Origin: JAJXWB01 sp046349215
GTDB taxonomy: Bacteria > Pseudomonadota > Alphaproteobacteria > Rhizobiales > Beijerinckiaceae
Assembly: GCA_046349215.1 (NCBI GenBank)
Contig: JAXMCV010000001.1
Location: 1,054,001-1,118,000, forward strand
Direction of reading: 5' to 3'
Length of the DNA: 64,000 bases
The position numbers and the translations under genes are program-made. Of the stretch, positions 17,065 through 24,949 are shown piece by piece. Under the pieces are notes generated by a model. That model searched no databases. It was not told where the DNA came from and saw only the letters and a list, made by a program, of their open reading frames with translations. Within the stretch, counting starts at the first letter, position 1; every line of letters starts with the position of its first letter.

Positions 17065-17636
17065 AACCGAGGATCGTCGTCGGACTGAGCGGGGCGAGCG
17101 GCGCGGCGATCGGCGTACGCGTCGTCGAGGTCCTGCAGGAACTGGGCGCCGAGGCGCATCTCGTCATCACGCCATCGGGCGAACGCACCTTGCGCGAAGA
17201 GATCGGCGCGGACGCGCAGTCCAGGCTCGAGCGTTGCGCCGCCGAGGTCCATCGTTGCCACGACATCGGCGCGCGCATCGCATCGGGTTCCTTCCCGACC
17301 GCCGGCATGATCGTCGCGCCGTGTTCCATGCGGACGCTGTCGGCCATCGCGCATTCGGCCGCCGACAATCTGCTCGTTCGCGCGGCGGACGTGCATCTGA
17401 AGGAGCGCCGTCCGCTCGTGCTGGTGGCGCGCGAGACGCCGCTGCATCTCGGGCACATCAGGCTGATGGCCGCCGTTACCGAGACGGGAGCGATCGTCCT
17501 GCCGCCGGCGCCGGCCTTCTACCTGAAACCGGCGAGCGTCGCCGAGATCGTCGACCAGATCGCCCGTCGCGCCATCGACCTGCTGCGTGTCTTCGAACCT
17601 TCCGCGCGACAATGGGAAGGCGGCGGCGCGAACTGA
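17061..17636 (+). CDS. ubiX: UbiX flavin prenyltransferase
   Basis: 191 residues from GTG 17061, overlapping the ubiD stop (GTGA). It contains GLSGASGAAIGVRVVEVL (phosphate/flavin-binding loop), PCSMRTLSAIAHSAADNL and RRPLVLVARETPLHLGHI, the UbiX signatures. It makes prenylated FMN from FMN and dimethylallyl phosphate for the adjacent UbiD. The 125 bases that follow hold nothing recognisable. Confidence 0.95.
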   Translation: MKPRIVVGLSGASGAAIGVRVVEVLQELGAEAHLVITPSGERTLREEIGADAQSRLERCAAEVHRCHDIGARIASGSFPTAGMIVAPCSMRTLSAIAHSAADNLLVRAADVHLKERRPLVLVARETPLHLGHIRLMAAVTETGAIVLPPAPAFYLKPASVAEIVDQIARRAIDLLRVFEPSARQWEGGGAN

Positions 17637-17761
17637 CGCGCCGGTCGCGCGCGAGCCGAAACGCGTTTCTGCCCGGGCGCCCCGGCGAGGCGGCAGGCCC
17701 GCGCCGGCGCGTCGGGCGCGCGGGGGGAAAGTCGGCCACGCCGGCGCCCGGCTGCGGCGCT

Positions 17762-18208
17762 TCAGGCCGCCGTTGCGACGCCCTGTGTCCGCGCCTGGGC
17801 GATCAGGGCGCGCAGCTTCACCAGCGCGCGCAGCGCAAACCCCATCGAAACAGGCAGCGCGACGCGGCAGATCGCGTGCTTGCGCACGTAGGCGCTCACC
17901 CGCCAGCGCGAGACGACGCCTGCGCGGAACAGCACGACGGAACTTGGCGCGAGCGTCCGCCAGTTTCCGTCGTCATCCCGGATTTCCGCTGAGCCTTCGA
18001 CGATTTGGACCCATTCGTCCACGTCGAAACGCCAGTCGAATTCGCCCGCCGTGAAATCCCAGATCACCGAGACCGCGGCTCCGTCGCGGCTTCGCGACAG
18101 TTCCGCCATCCGCGCGCGCGGAGAGCCGGAAACGATCCAGTCCGGCTGGATCGGGGCATCCAGCAAGGGAACCTCGGTCGATGAAATGAAAATCGAGCGT
18201 TCGCTCAT
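17762..18208 (-). CDS. cupin-domain protein (DUF861 / cupin_3)
   Basis: 148 residues. A single cupin barrel with WDFTAGEFDWRFDVDEWVQIVEGSAEI and WRTLAPSSVVLFRAGVVSRWRV matches the cupin_3 family (EutQ / ureidoglycine aminohydrolase relatives). The usual metal-binding histidines of the first cupin motif are largely missing, so catalytic activity is doubtful; a small-ligand sensor or stabilising role is possible. The hydrophobic tail ~118-140 may be membrane-associated. It is monocistronic, with murA downstream on the same strand. Confidence 0.8.
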   Translation of the reverse strand: MSERSIFISSTEVPLLDAPIQPDWIVSGSPRARMAELSRSRDGAAVSVIWDFTAGEFDWRFDVDEWVQIVEGSAEIRDDDGNWRTLAPSSVVLFRAGVVSRWRVSAYVRKHAICRVALPVSMGFALRALVKLRALIAQARTQGVATAA

Positions 18209-18368
18209 AAAGAAGACCTCGCAGCGGTAATTTCTGCGAGATCGAAGCTAGGTCATGCGGGTTAATCGGACTTGTGTCTGAAACGTGACAGCCGGGCGCA
18301 ATCCAGCCATGGTTAACCAATGCTGACCGGCGCCGTGCGTCGCATGCGTCTAGGCGTCTCGAAAGACG

Positions 18369-19664
18369 CTAGCCTCCCGACGAAATCCGTTCGATCTGCG
18401 CGCCACAGGCGCCGAGCTTCTTTTCCAGCGCCTCGAAGCCGCGATCCAGATGATAGACGCGGTTGACCATCGTCTCGCCCTCGGCCGCAAGCGCTGCGAT
18501 GACGAGCGACACGGACGCGCGAAGATCCGTCGCCATGACGGGCGCGCCCTTCAGCTTCTCCATGCCCTCGATGATCGCCGTGTCGCCGTCGAGGCGGATG
18601 TGCGCGCCGAAGCGCGCGAGTTCCGCGACATGCATGAAGCGGTTCTCGAAGATCGTCTCGGTGATGCGCGAGGTTCCTTCCGCGCGCGTGACGAGCGCCA
18701 TGAGCTGCGCCTGCAGGTCGGTCGGGAATCCCGGAAACGGATCGGTCGTCACGTCGACAGGCTGGATGCCGCCGCCGTTGCGATAGACGCGCACGCCTTC
18801 GTTGGTCTCGGTGACGGTCGCGCCGGTCTGCGTGACGACGTCGAGCGCCGATTGCAGCAGTTCGGCGCGCGCGCCCTGCAGCAGCACGTCGCCGCCGGTC
18901 ATGGCGACCGCCATCGCATAGGTGCCGGTCTCGATGCGGTCCGGCAGCACCGCGTGGCGGGCGCCGGTGAGGCGCGTGACGCCCGTCACCTCGATCGTCT
19001 TGGTGCCGGCGCCCTTGATGCGCGCGCCCATCTTCACGAGGCAATCGGCGAGATCGACGATTTCCGGCTCGCAGGCGGCGTTGTGGATGACGCTGGTTCC
19101 GTGCGCCAGGCTCGCGCCCATCAGCGCGGTATGCGTGCCGCCGACGGTCACCTTCGGGAAATCGATCTCGGCGCCCTTCAGGCCGCCCTTGGCGTAGGCG
19201 ACCGCATAGCCGTTGTCGATGTCGATCTTCGCGCCGAGGCGCTCCATCGCCATCAGCAGGAGATCGACCGGGCGCGTGCCGATGGCGCAGCCGCCGGGCA
19301 GCGAGACGCGCGCCTCGCCCATGCGGGCGACGAGCGGCGCCAGCACCCAGAACGAGGCGCGCATGCGCGACACGAGATCGTAGGGCGCGGTCGTGTCGAC
19401 GATCTGGCGGGCGGAGAGATGGACCGTCTGCCCCTGTGTCTCCGAATCGCCGTGGCGCTTGCCCTCGATCGTGTAGTCGACGCCGTGGTTGGCGAGGATG
19501 CGGGCGAGCTGCGACACGTCGGCCAGACGCGGCAGGTTCTCCAGCGTCAGCGTGCCTTCGGTCAGCAGCGAGGCGATCATCAGCGGCAGGGCCGCGTTCT
19601 TGGCCCCGGAGATCGGAATGACGCCGTTCAGCCTGGCGCCGCCGACGATGCGAATGCGATCCAT
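18369..19664 (-). CDS. murA: UDP-N-acetylglucosamine 1-carboxyvinyltransferase
   Basis: 431 residues. First committed step of peptidoglycan synthesis: transfers enolpyruvate from PEP to UDP-GlcNAc. The N-terminus DRIRIVGGARLNGVIPISGAKNAALPLM is split across the KN motif, and the active-site Cys lies in LPGGCAIGTRPVDLLL. PFPGFPTDLQAQLMAL and ENRFMHVAELARFGA complete the EPSP-synthase-like fold. ATG 19664 has GAGG five bases upstream. In related genomes DUF2948 and hisD follow directly; here the ubiquinone locus separates them. Confidence 0.97.
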   Translation of the reverse strand: MDRIRIVGGARLNGVIPISGAKNAALPLMIASLLTEGTLTLENLPRLADVSQLARILANHGVDYTIEGKRHGDSETQGQTVHLSARQIVDTTAPYDLVSRMRASFWVLAPLVARMGEARVSLPGGCAIGTRPVDLLLMAMERLGAKIDIDNGYAVAYAKGGLKGAEIDFPKVTVGGTHTALMGASLAHGTSVIHNAACEPEIVDLADCLVKMGARIKGAGTKTIEVTGVTRLTGARHAVLPDRIETGTYAMAVAMTGGDVLLQGARAELLQSALDVVTQTGATVTETNEGVRVYRNGGGIQPVDVTTDPFPGFPTDLQAQLMALVTRAEGTSRITETIFENRFMHVAELARFGAHIRLDGDTAIIEGMEKLKGAPVMATDLRASVSLVIAALAAEGETMVNRVYHLDRGFEALEKKLGACGAQIERISSGG

Positions 19665-19764
19665 CAACCCTCGCTTCCGGCGACGCGCCCCCAGCGCCCC
19701 GCCCCAAATCCATTCCGCGCCAGAGGAGCCAGAGGCCCCGCGAATATGGCGCAATTCCGGCCGG

Positions 19765-19983
19765 TCAGGCGCGGGCGCCGTCCTTGCCGGTCTCGTCCCG
19801 CTTTTCCCCGTCCGCCTCTTCCAATTCCGTCCGGAGCGGATCGGAGATTGCCGCGCCGGCGGCCTTGCCCGAGGCGTCGTCCTGGGCAGGCCTGTGGGCC
19901 TGCTTGCGGCGGCGCAGATTGTCCCGGAGCGCCGCGGCGAGCCGTTCTTGCCGCCCACCGGCGGAAGCCTTGTCCCGGCTCAT
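19765..19983 (-). CDS. small conserved alphaproteobacterial protein next to murA
   Basis: 72 residues from ATG 19983. Conserved core ERLAAALRDNLRRRKQAHR (a basic amphipathic helix) and a charged, probably disordered tail. Similar short LaxALRxNLxRRK proteins are found near murA in alphaproteobacteria, as I recall; function unknown. The 100 bases to murA contain no other gene. Confidence 0.65.
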   Translation of the reverse strand: MSRDKASAGGRQERLAAALRDNLRRRKQAHRPAQDDASGKAAGAAISDPLRTELEEADGEKRDETGKDGARA

Positions 19984-20327
19984 GCGCGTCCGATCCCGGA
20001 TGTCCCGTTTCGGCCCATCCCATAGGCGCGCCGGGGGGCCGGCGCAAGCCGCGCGCCAGTGGCGGCGGAGCGGTTCGCGACGCCCGCGCGGGGCGTCGGA
20101 AGCCGTTGCAAGCTCGCGAGGCCCGCGTCCGACCGGCGGAATTCGGCGAATGGCCCCAGCGGCATGGCCAGCCTCGCGGCTTGGGCTGGCGCATTCACGG
20201 CGGAAGCGGACGCCCGCGCCGCGACCGAAACGGTCGCCTCGCGCGTGCTTGTCAGCGCAGCGCCCCTGTGGCACAAGCGCGCCGTTCCGGACCAGCGCGT
20301 CGCCATGCGTCGCCCGTTCCGCGAAAA

Positions 20328-20402
<75 letters not shown>

Positions 20403-21081
20403 GCTTTCAGCCAAACAAAACCCAATGGTTTTCAAAGCTTAGCGCAACATCGTCGTGTACCTCGCGACACGCGCGCGCATGCTCAAAAGTGCGAAACACA
20501 CCGGGAACATGCGTGTCAATTGGCACAAATTTGGCACAAAATCGTTGGCCGAATGTTCCGCAGCGCAAGTTGCGAGTCCAAGCAGCAGAACGCGTCGGCC
20601 GACGATGAACTGGACGACCTGCAATCGCGCCAACGACCGGCCCGGAGCGTGCCTTGCAACCATGTCCGGTCGGACCTCGCCTTTCCGCGCGCCCCAGACG
20701 CCGGCCTCCCCAGCACACTCTCGTGCATAATGGATCACGCCCGCATTCTCGAAATCAGGGATAGGGCGGCCGCTTGAGTATCCGTACCATCGGGAAGAAA
20801 GCTGACGTATTGCCCTTGCTCGTCGAAGCCCCGTGCGGCGCAAGAGGGGGTCGCGAACCTGGAGCGCCGATTTGGAGATCGCCCAGACTATTGAGACCGA
20901 ACGGGACGCCTCGACCGGCGAACAAACCTTGGCGTACATAATCAACGAATTGGCGTCCGTTCCCAATATCACCGCGTCGGTATCAAATATCCCTGTCTCA
21001 CCCCATCTCGGCTTTGCCTGACGATCCACATGGGGAGCGCATGACGCGAATGCGCCGCGCTGATGATTTGCGGGTGATGAC
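20403..21081. other. gene-poor segment downstream of tRNA-Thr
   Basis: About 680 bases with more A/T than the left flank and no coding frame I would defend: open frames here have no family features and no ribosome sites. It contains a direct repeat TTGGCACAAA at 20520-20529 and 20531-20540, which could be arm-type sites of a lost integrase. It looks like the eroded end of an integrated element. Confidence 0.5.
20520..20540 (+). repeat. tandem direct repeat TTGGCACAAA x2
   Basis: Two identical 10-mers 11 bases apart, 118 bases downstream of tRNA-Thr. Spacing of one helical turn suits a protein-binding site such as an integrase arm site (inference). Confidence 0.5.
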
Positions 21082-22095
21082 ATGGATTGGTTCGAACGGA
21101 TCACGGGGTTTTCCGAAACGACCTACGCGCAGACAAAGGCGCGCCTTTCCGTTGCAGACGGCAAGCTGATCTCCTCTGCTAACGGGCGCACGTTCGGTAT
21201 CGGGAAGCTTGAACTCTTGACGCTGCGCGAATTGCGCAAGCGACTGGTCACGGCTGGGGCTCCATCAGGCAAGCTCGCTGTTGAAGTGTTGCAAGCTGAC
21301 GTCAGGCAACTCCACCGCGAGCAAGCCAATGACGGTGCACTCTTCCAGGTTGCGTCGCAGTTCAATCTGCTCGAAATGGTCAACCCACGCGTCACGCCTG
21401 AAGACGGGGTCGGCATATACGAGCTGGATCGCACCCAGGGGCCGGCATGCGCAATCGCGGCAGGGGCGGCAACGATTTATCGAAACTATTTCGCGCCTTT
21501 CGCCGACGGGTGCGGTCAGACCTCAGTGCGTCAGCTCAACGCACTAGCGACGCTGGGGCAATCACTGGCGGCTCACACGGGGATGCCGGTTGCGCGCTTG
21601 TGGAAGATGTCCAACGGCTACGCACTCTGCACGAAGGAAGGACTCGCAGCTATCGACGCCTGCCTGAAGGCTGCCAGCCCATCGGAACTCGATGAACTGC
21701 GCTGCGATCTCTCCGTGGGAATTCACTGGGACGTCGAGATCACCGACACCAATGAAAACCAGATGCTGTCCGTCTCGCAGGCGTTCTGTTCTGCGCTTCC
21801 GGTCGCATATTCGGACATGCGCGGCCCAGCCTGGAAGCGATTCTCGGAACTGGTCCTTGAAGCGGCATATGAAGCTACGCTGATTGCCACTGCGCTTAAC
21901 GCGAGACGCGGAGTTTCAAACAGGGTCTTTCTGACCTCATTAGGTGGAGGAGCATTCGGAAACGAGGAAGCCTGGATCCAGTCCGCGATGTCTCGGTCAC
22001 TCGAACTCGCAGCTGGGTGGGACCTTTCCGTCGGGCTTGTTAGCTATTCGCGGCCTGCGACCTTTCTGAAGACGCTTGCGGCAGCGCATGCTTGA
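21082..22095 (+). CDS. conserved protein with macro-domain-like motifs
   Basis: 337 residues. I recognise a widespread but uncharacterised family. Shared segments are ALFQVASQFNLLEMVNP (87-102), VGIYELDRTQGPACAIAAGA (110-129, then ATIYRNYFAP) and RVFLTSLGGGAFGNEEAWIQ (281-300), followed by a beta strand LSVGLVSYSRP. The FNLLE and GGGAFGN segments, and the strand-helix after the latter, resemble ADP-ribose-binding loops of macro domains; this is inference, not a firm domain assignment. It is the first gene of the tRNA-Thr island and lies 48 bases before a HEPN-domain gene on the same strand. It could process ADP-ribosylated or nucleotide-derived substrates. Confidence 0.75.
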   Translation: MDWFERITGFSETTYAQTKARLSVADGKLISSANGRTFGIGKLELLTLRELRKRLVTAGAPSGKLAVEVLQADVRQLHREQANDGALFQVASQFNLLEMVNPRVTPEDGVGIYELDRTQGPACAIAAGAATIYRNYFAPFADGCGQTSVRQLNALATLGQSLAAHTGMPVARLWKMSNGYALCTKEGLAAIDACLKAASPSELDELRCDLSVGIHWDVEITDTNENQMLSVSQAFCSALPVAYSDMRGPAWKRFSELVLEAAYEATLIATALNARRGVSNRVFLTSLGGGAFGNEEAWIQSAMSRSLELAAGWDLSVGLVSYSRPATFLKTLAAAHA

Positions 22096-22143
22096 TCAGC
22101 ACTCAACGAACTCTATCCTGAGAAGACCCATTACAAAGATCAG

Positions 22144-22836
22144 ATGAAAATGGCTAACGACCCGCAGAACTATGATGTCCTGAAAGAGAAGCAGCGCGTT
22201 CTGCGCGCCGGCTTCTCTGAGGCGCTTACGTTACGAGTTCATCGAGCGCTAAGCTGGCTGGGCCGGGCGGAGGCCGCCAATGATGACAACGACGTCAGGT
22301 TCATCCTTCTTTGGGTGGGCTTCAATGCCGCCTATGCGGGAGATGTCAGCGCAGAAATCGAGAACGAGAGAGGCGCGTTCAAGACCTATTTCGACACCCT
22401 TGTCAGGCTGGACGGCAAGCACCGCATCTACAATGCCGTCTGGGAGCGATTTCCGCATGAAATCCGAGTTCTGCTCAACAACAGATTCGTCTTTTCGCCG
22501 TTCTGGCAAAATGTGAACGGAAAGCCAGGCTACGAAGACTGGAAAGAACGTCTCGAACGAAGCCACCGCACGATGAGCGTCGCGTTGGCGCAGCACAACA
22601 CGTCTCTGGTTCTCTCAACATTGTTTGACCGGCTTTACGTGCTGCGCAATCAACTTGTCCACGGCGGCGCAACCTGGAACAGCAAGCTGAATCGTGATCA
22701 GGTCAGGGACGGCTCAGCGGTCCTCGGCTGGTTACTCCCGATCTTCATAGACATCATGATGGACAACGCCGATACAGATTGGGGACGGCCATACTATCTT
22801 GTGTTGGATCAATTTGATCGCGCTGCCAGTCATTAG
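22144..22836 (+). CDS. Apea-like HEPN domain protein
   Basis: 230 residues, mostly helical. The segment LYVLRNQLVHGGATWNS gives R168-x4-H173, the catalytic RxxxxH motif of HEPN ribonucleases. The following RDQVRDGSAVLGWLLPIFID and the early LRVHRALSWLGRAEA/FILLWVGFNAAYAGD segments fit the Apea-type HEPN family. HEPN proteins are frequent toxins or RNases in antiviral, toxin-antitoxin and abortive systems. ATG 22144 is used; ATG 22150 (MANDPQ) is equally possible because neither has a strong ribosome site. It directly follows the macro-like gene and the two may form an operon. Confidence 0.85.
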   Translation: MKMANDPQNYDVLKEKQRVLRAGFSEALTLRVHRALSWLGRAEAANDDNDVRFILLWVGFNAAYAGDVSAEIENERGAFKTYFDTLVRLDGKHRIYNAVWERFPHEIRVLLNNRFVFSPFWQNVNGKPGYEDWKERLERSHRTMSVALAQHNTSLVLSTLFDRLYVLRNQLVHGGATWNSKLNRDQVRDGSAVLGWLLPIFIDIMMDNADTDWGRPYYLVLDQFDRAASH

Positions 22837-22984
22837 TACGCACATCGATCACTCCATCACGTGAAGGCGATGTCATGGCGAATGGCAATTGAATGTTCGC
22901 GCGATCATAGGGAAAAACCAGCCTTGGCGTTGTCATTCGTCCATGATCTTCTGGATCCCTGCGAACAATAGCGGACCAGAGCAG

Positions 22985-24103
22985 ATGCCTACCCTCGCCG
23001 ATCTCAGCCTGCCAACCGGAATTCGGTCCCGCCACCTCGAGATAGCCACCGGCCTGAATATGCACGTCCTGGAGGCAGGGGCGCCGCGCGCTCCGCTCGT
23101 ACTTCTGCTTCATGGCTTTCCGGAGCTTGCTTACTCATGGCGGAAGGTCATGAAACCGCTGGCAGACGCTGGGTTCTACGTCGTCGCGCCGGATCAACGG
23201 GGCTATGGCCGGACAACGGGCTGGGACGACCGGTACGACGGAGATCTGGCGTCGTTTACACTTCAACGGATTGCAACCGACGCCCTTGCGCTCATACGGG
23301 CTTTGGGCGCGACATCGGTTCACGCGGTAGTCGGGCATGATTTTGGATCTCCGGCCGCCGCATGGTGTGGCCTCACTCGACCAGACGTATTTCGCGCTTG
23401 TGTTCTGATGAGCGCGCCGTTTCGTGGAGGCCCAGCACTTGGTTCCAGTCGGCAATCTCAGCCGCAATTCATCCATGACCTCGCTGAACTGGATCGCCCC
23501 CGAAAGCACTACGTCTGGTATTATTCGACGCGTGAAGCTGACAACCAAATGCGGAATTGTCCGCAGGGAATTCGAAATTTCCTGCGGGCCTATTTCCACG
23601 TGAAGAGCGGCGATGCACCTGGCGAAACTCCGTTCCCGTTGCAGGCGATGTCGGCGGTCGAACTTGCAAAGCTGCCAACCTACTACGTGATGGACAGGGA
23701 CGTGGACATGGCGGCTACCGTCGCGCCGTTCATGCCGTCGAGAGAGCAGATTGAGTCATGCCAGTGGATGACAGACGCCGATCTCGACTTCTATGCCTAT
23801 GAATATTTGAGAACAGGCTTTCAAGGTGGCCTGAACTGGTATCGATGCAGGACTACGCCTGGGATCGAAACTGACCTGGAGTTGTTCGACGGCCGGAAGC
23901 TCGAAGTCCCAACGATGTTTATCGGCGGCGAACGCGACTGGGGCATTCATCAGACTGCCGGGGCGTTGAAGGGGATGGAGAACGACTGCCCGCAGTATCG
24001 AGGCACCGTTCTCATTCCCGGCGCCGGACATTGGGTCCAGCAGGAAGCGCCTGAGCAAGTGCTCACGCATCTCGTTCGATTTCTGTCGTCATTGAAATCT
24101 TGA
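22985..24103 (+). CDS. epoxide hydrolase-like alpha/beta hydrolase
   Basis: 372 residues. HGFPELAYSW gives the oxyanion HGxP motif, VVGHDFGSPAA holds the nucleophile Asp (G-H-D-x-G elbow), GGERDWGIH a candidate acid and PGAGHWVQQEAPEQV the catalytic His. The cap region carries tyrosines typical of epoxide hydrolases. The likely reaction is hydrolysis of an epoxide or related ester; the substrate is unknown. The start is ATG 22985 (MPTLADLSLP); upstream in-frame codons show no family similarity. It sits alone in the island, and the neighbouring genes do not suggest a pathway. Confidence 0.88.
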   Translation: MPTLADLSLPTGIRSRHLEIATGLNMHVLEAGAPRAPLVLLLHGFPELAYSWRKVMKPLADAGFYVVAPDQRGYGRTTGWDDRYDGDLASFTLQRIATDALALIRALGATSVHAVVGHDFGSPAAAWCGLTRPDVFRACVLMSAPFRGGPALGSSRQSQPQFIHDLAELDRPRKHYVWYYSTREADNQMRNCPQGIRNFLRAYFHVKSGDAPGETPFPLQAMSAVELAKLPTYYVMDRDVDMAATVAPFMPSREQIESCQWMTDADLDFYAYEYLRTGFQGGLNWYRCRTTPGIETDLELFDGRKLEVPTMFIGGERDWGIHQTAGALKGMENDCPQYRGTVLIPGAGHWVQQEAPEQVLTHLVRFLSSLKS

Positions 24104-24207
24104 ACTTCCCGTATTCCGCGATCGAATCGGCGGGGGCGCCAAGCAACAGGCCCTGCCCCCGCATTTTGATCGCGCCATTGACAGACCTACTACATATAGA
24201 ACATAAC

Positions 24208-24501
24208 ATGAACATTCGATTCGGAGATTCGGCCGTGAGCCTGTCCATCGCCCACAATCAGACCGATGTCCGAACGGTCATTCCATCGGACTGGCGCGTG
24301 GTTCTGGCGAAATTCCCCGAAGAAATCCGTGAAGCGTGGGAAGAGCGCGCCGCTATCATCGAATACGAAGGTCGTGAACCTCGACCGACCGCCGAGCGGC
24401 GCGCGTTCGAATGCATGTTGGCACAGTTTGAAGAAGCGTTGCTGATATTGAGCGCGCATTTTTCCGTCGCTTCTAGTCGATGTTCGAAGAACGTCGCATG
24501 A
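24208..24501 (+). CDS. short hypothetical protein
   Basis: 97 residues (MNIRFGDSAVSLSIA...). The middle, REAWEERAAIIEYEGREP, resembles a motif of small proteins on plasmids and integrated elements in alphaproteobacteria, where it forms a charged helix followed by a turn. No enzyme motif is visible. It is preceded by A/T-rich sequence (TACATATAGAACATAAC) that could hold a promoter. Real gene status is probable, not certain. Confidence 0.5.
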   Translation: MNIRFGDSAVSLSIAHNQTDVRTVIPSDWRVVLAKFPEEIREAWEERAAIIEYEGREPRPTAERRAFECMLAQFEEALLILSAHFSVASSRCSKNVA

Positions 24502-24949
24502 GGCCGAGAAAGATCGTAGCCATGCTGCTAGCGCCATTGGTTACGCTCGAATCTAGGAGTGCAGCCGGCCGTCCGCTTCTGGTGAATAACCCAAGGCGAA
24601 CTATCGTGAAGGATTGCGGACGCCGGCCCGACCCGGATGTGCGTGACGGCGCGCGGGCCGGCGTCGGCAATCCTCCGATGGAGGAAGCCGCGGCCCAGTG
24701 GTTGGGCGTTTCAGATTGGCCGGCGCTATGGGGCTTTCGCGAACGGTGTGTCGCCGACTGCGGTTGTGTCGCGGCGACGGGCGCGCTTCGGTCGTGGATG
24801 ATTTCTGCGGATGATGCGTTGATCGAAGCGCCGGCTCGGCGAGCTCGTCTGGGCAGTCGATTTTGTCGAGCATGAAGCGAGCGGCTGCGTTGCGCCGGTA
24901 ATTTGCGTGCGTTCGGAATCGTGGTTGGGGCAGACGGTCCGCGGGCAGA
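24502..24949. other. non-coding segment with a long inverted repeat, left flank of IS element
   Basis: About 450 bases without a convincing gene. It carries the 20-bp inverted repeat described separately (24611-24673). It probably includes the end of the IS91-type element, but the exact boundary could not be found. Confidence 0.5.
24611..24673. repeat. 20-bp inverted repeat (hairpin)
   Basis: Arms GGATTGCGGACGCCGGCCCG (24611-24630) and CGGGCCGGCGTCGGCAATCC (24654-24673) pair at 19 of 20 positions around a 23-base loop. It lies between the hypothetical gene and the IS91 transposase. It may be an IS91 terminus hairpin, a dispersed palindromic repeat or a strong terminator. Confidence 0.75.

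Noticed and set aside
20439..21104. 221-residue minus-strand open frame after tRNA-Thr
   Set aside because: No domain, no ribosome site, mixed composition; considered as an integrase remnant but no catalytic motif is present.
24480..24875. 131-residue plus-strand open frame
   Set aside because: Runs through the 20-bp inverted repeat and has no protein-like pattern; probably non-coding.
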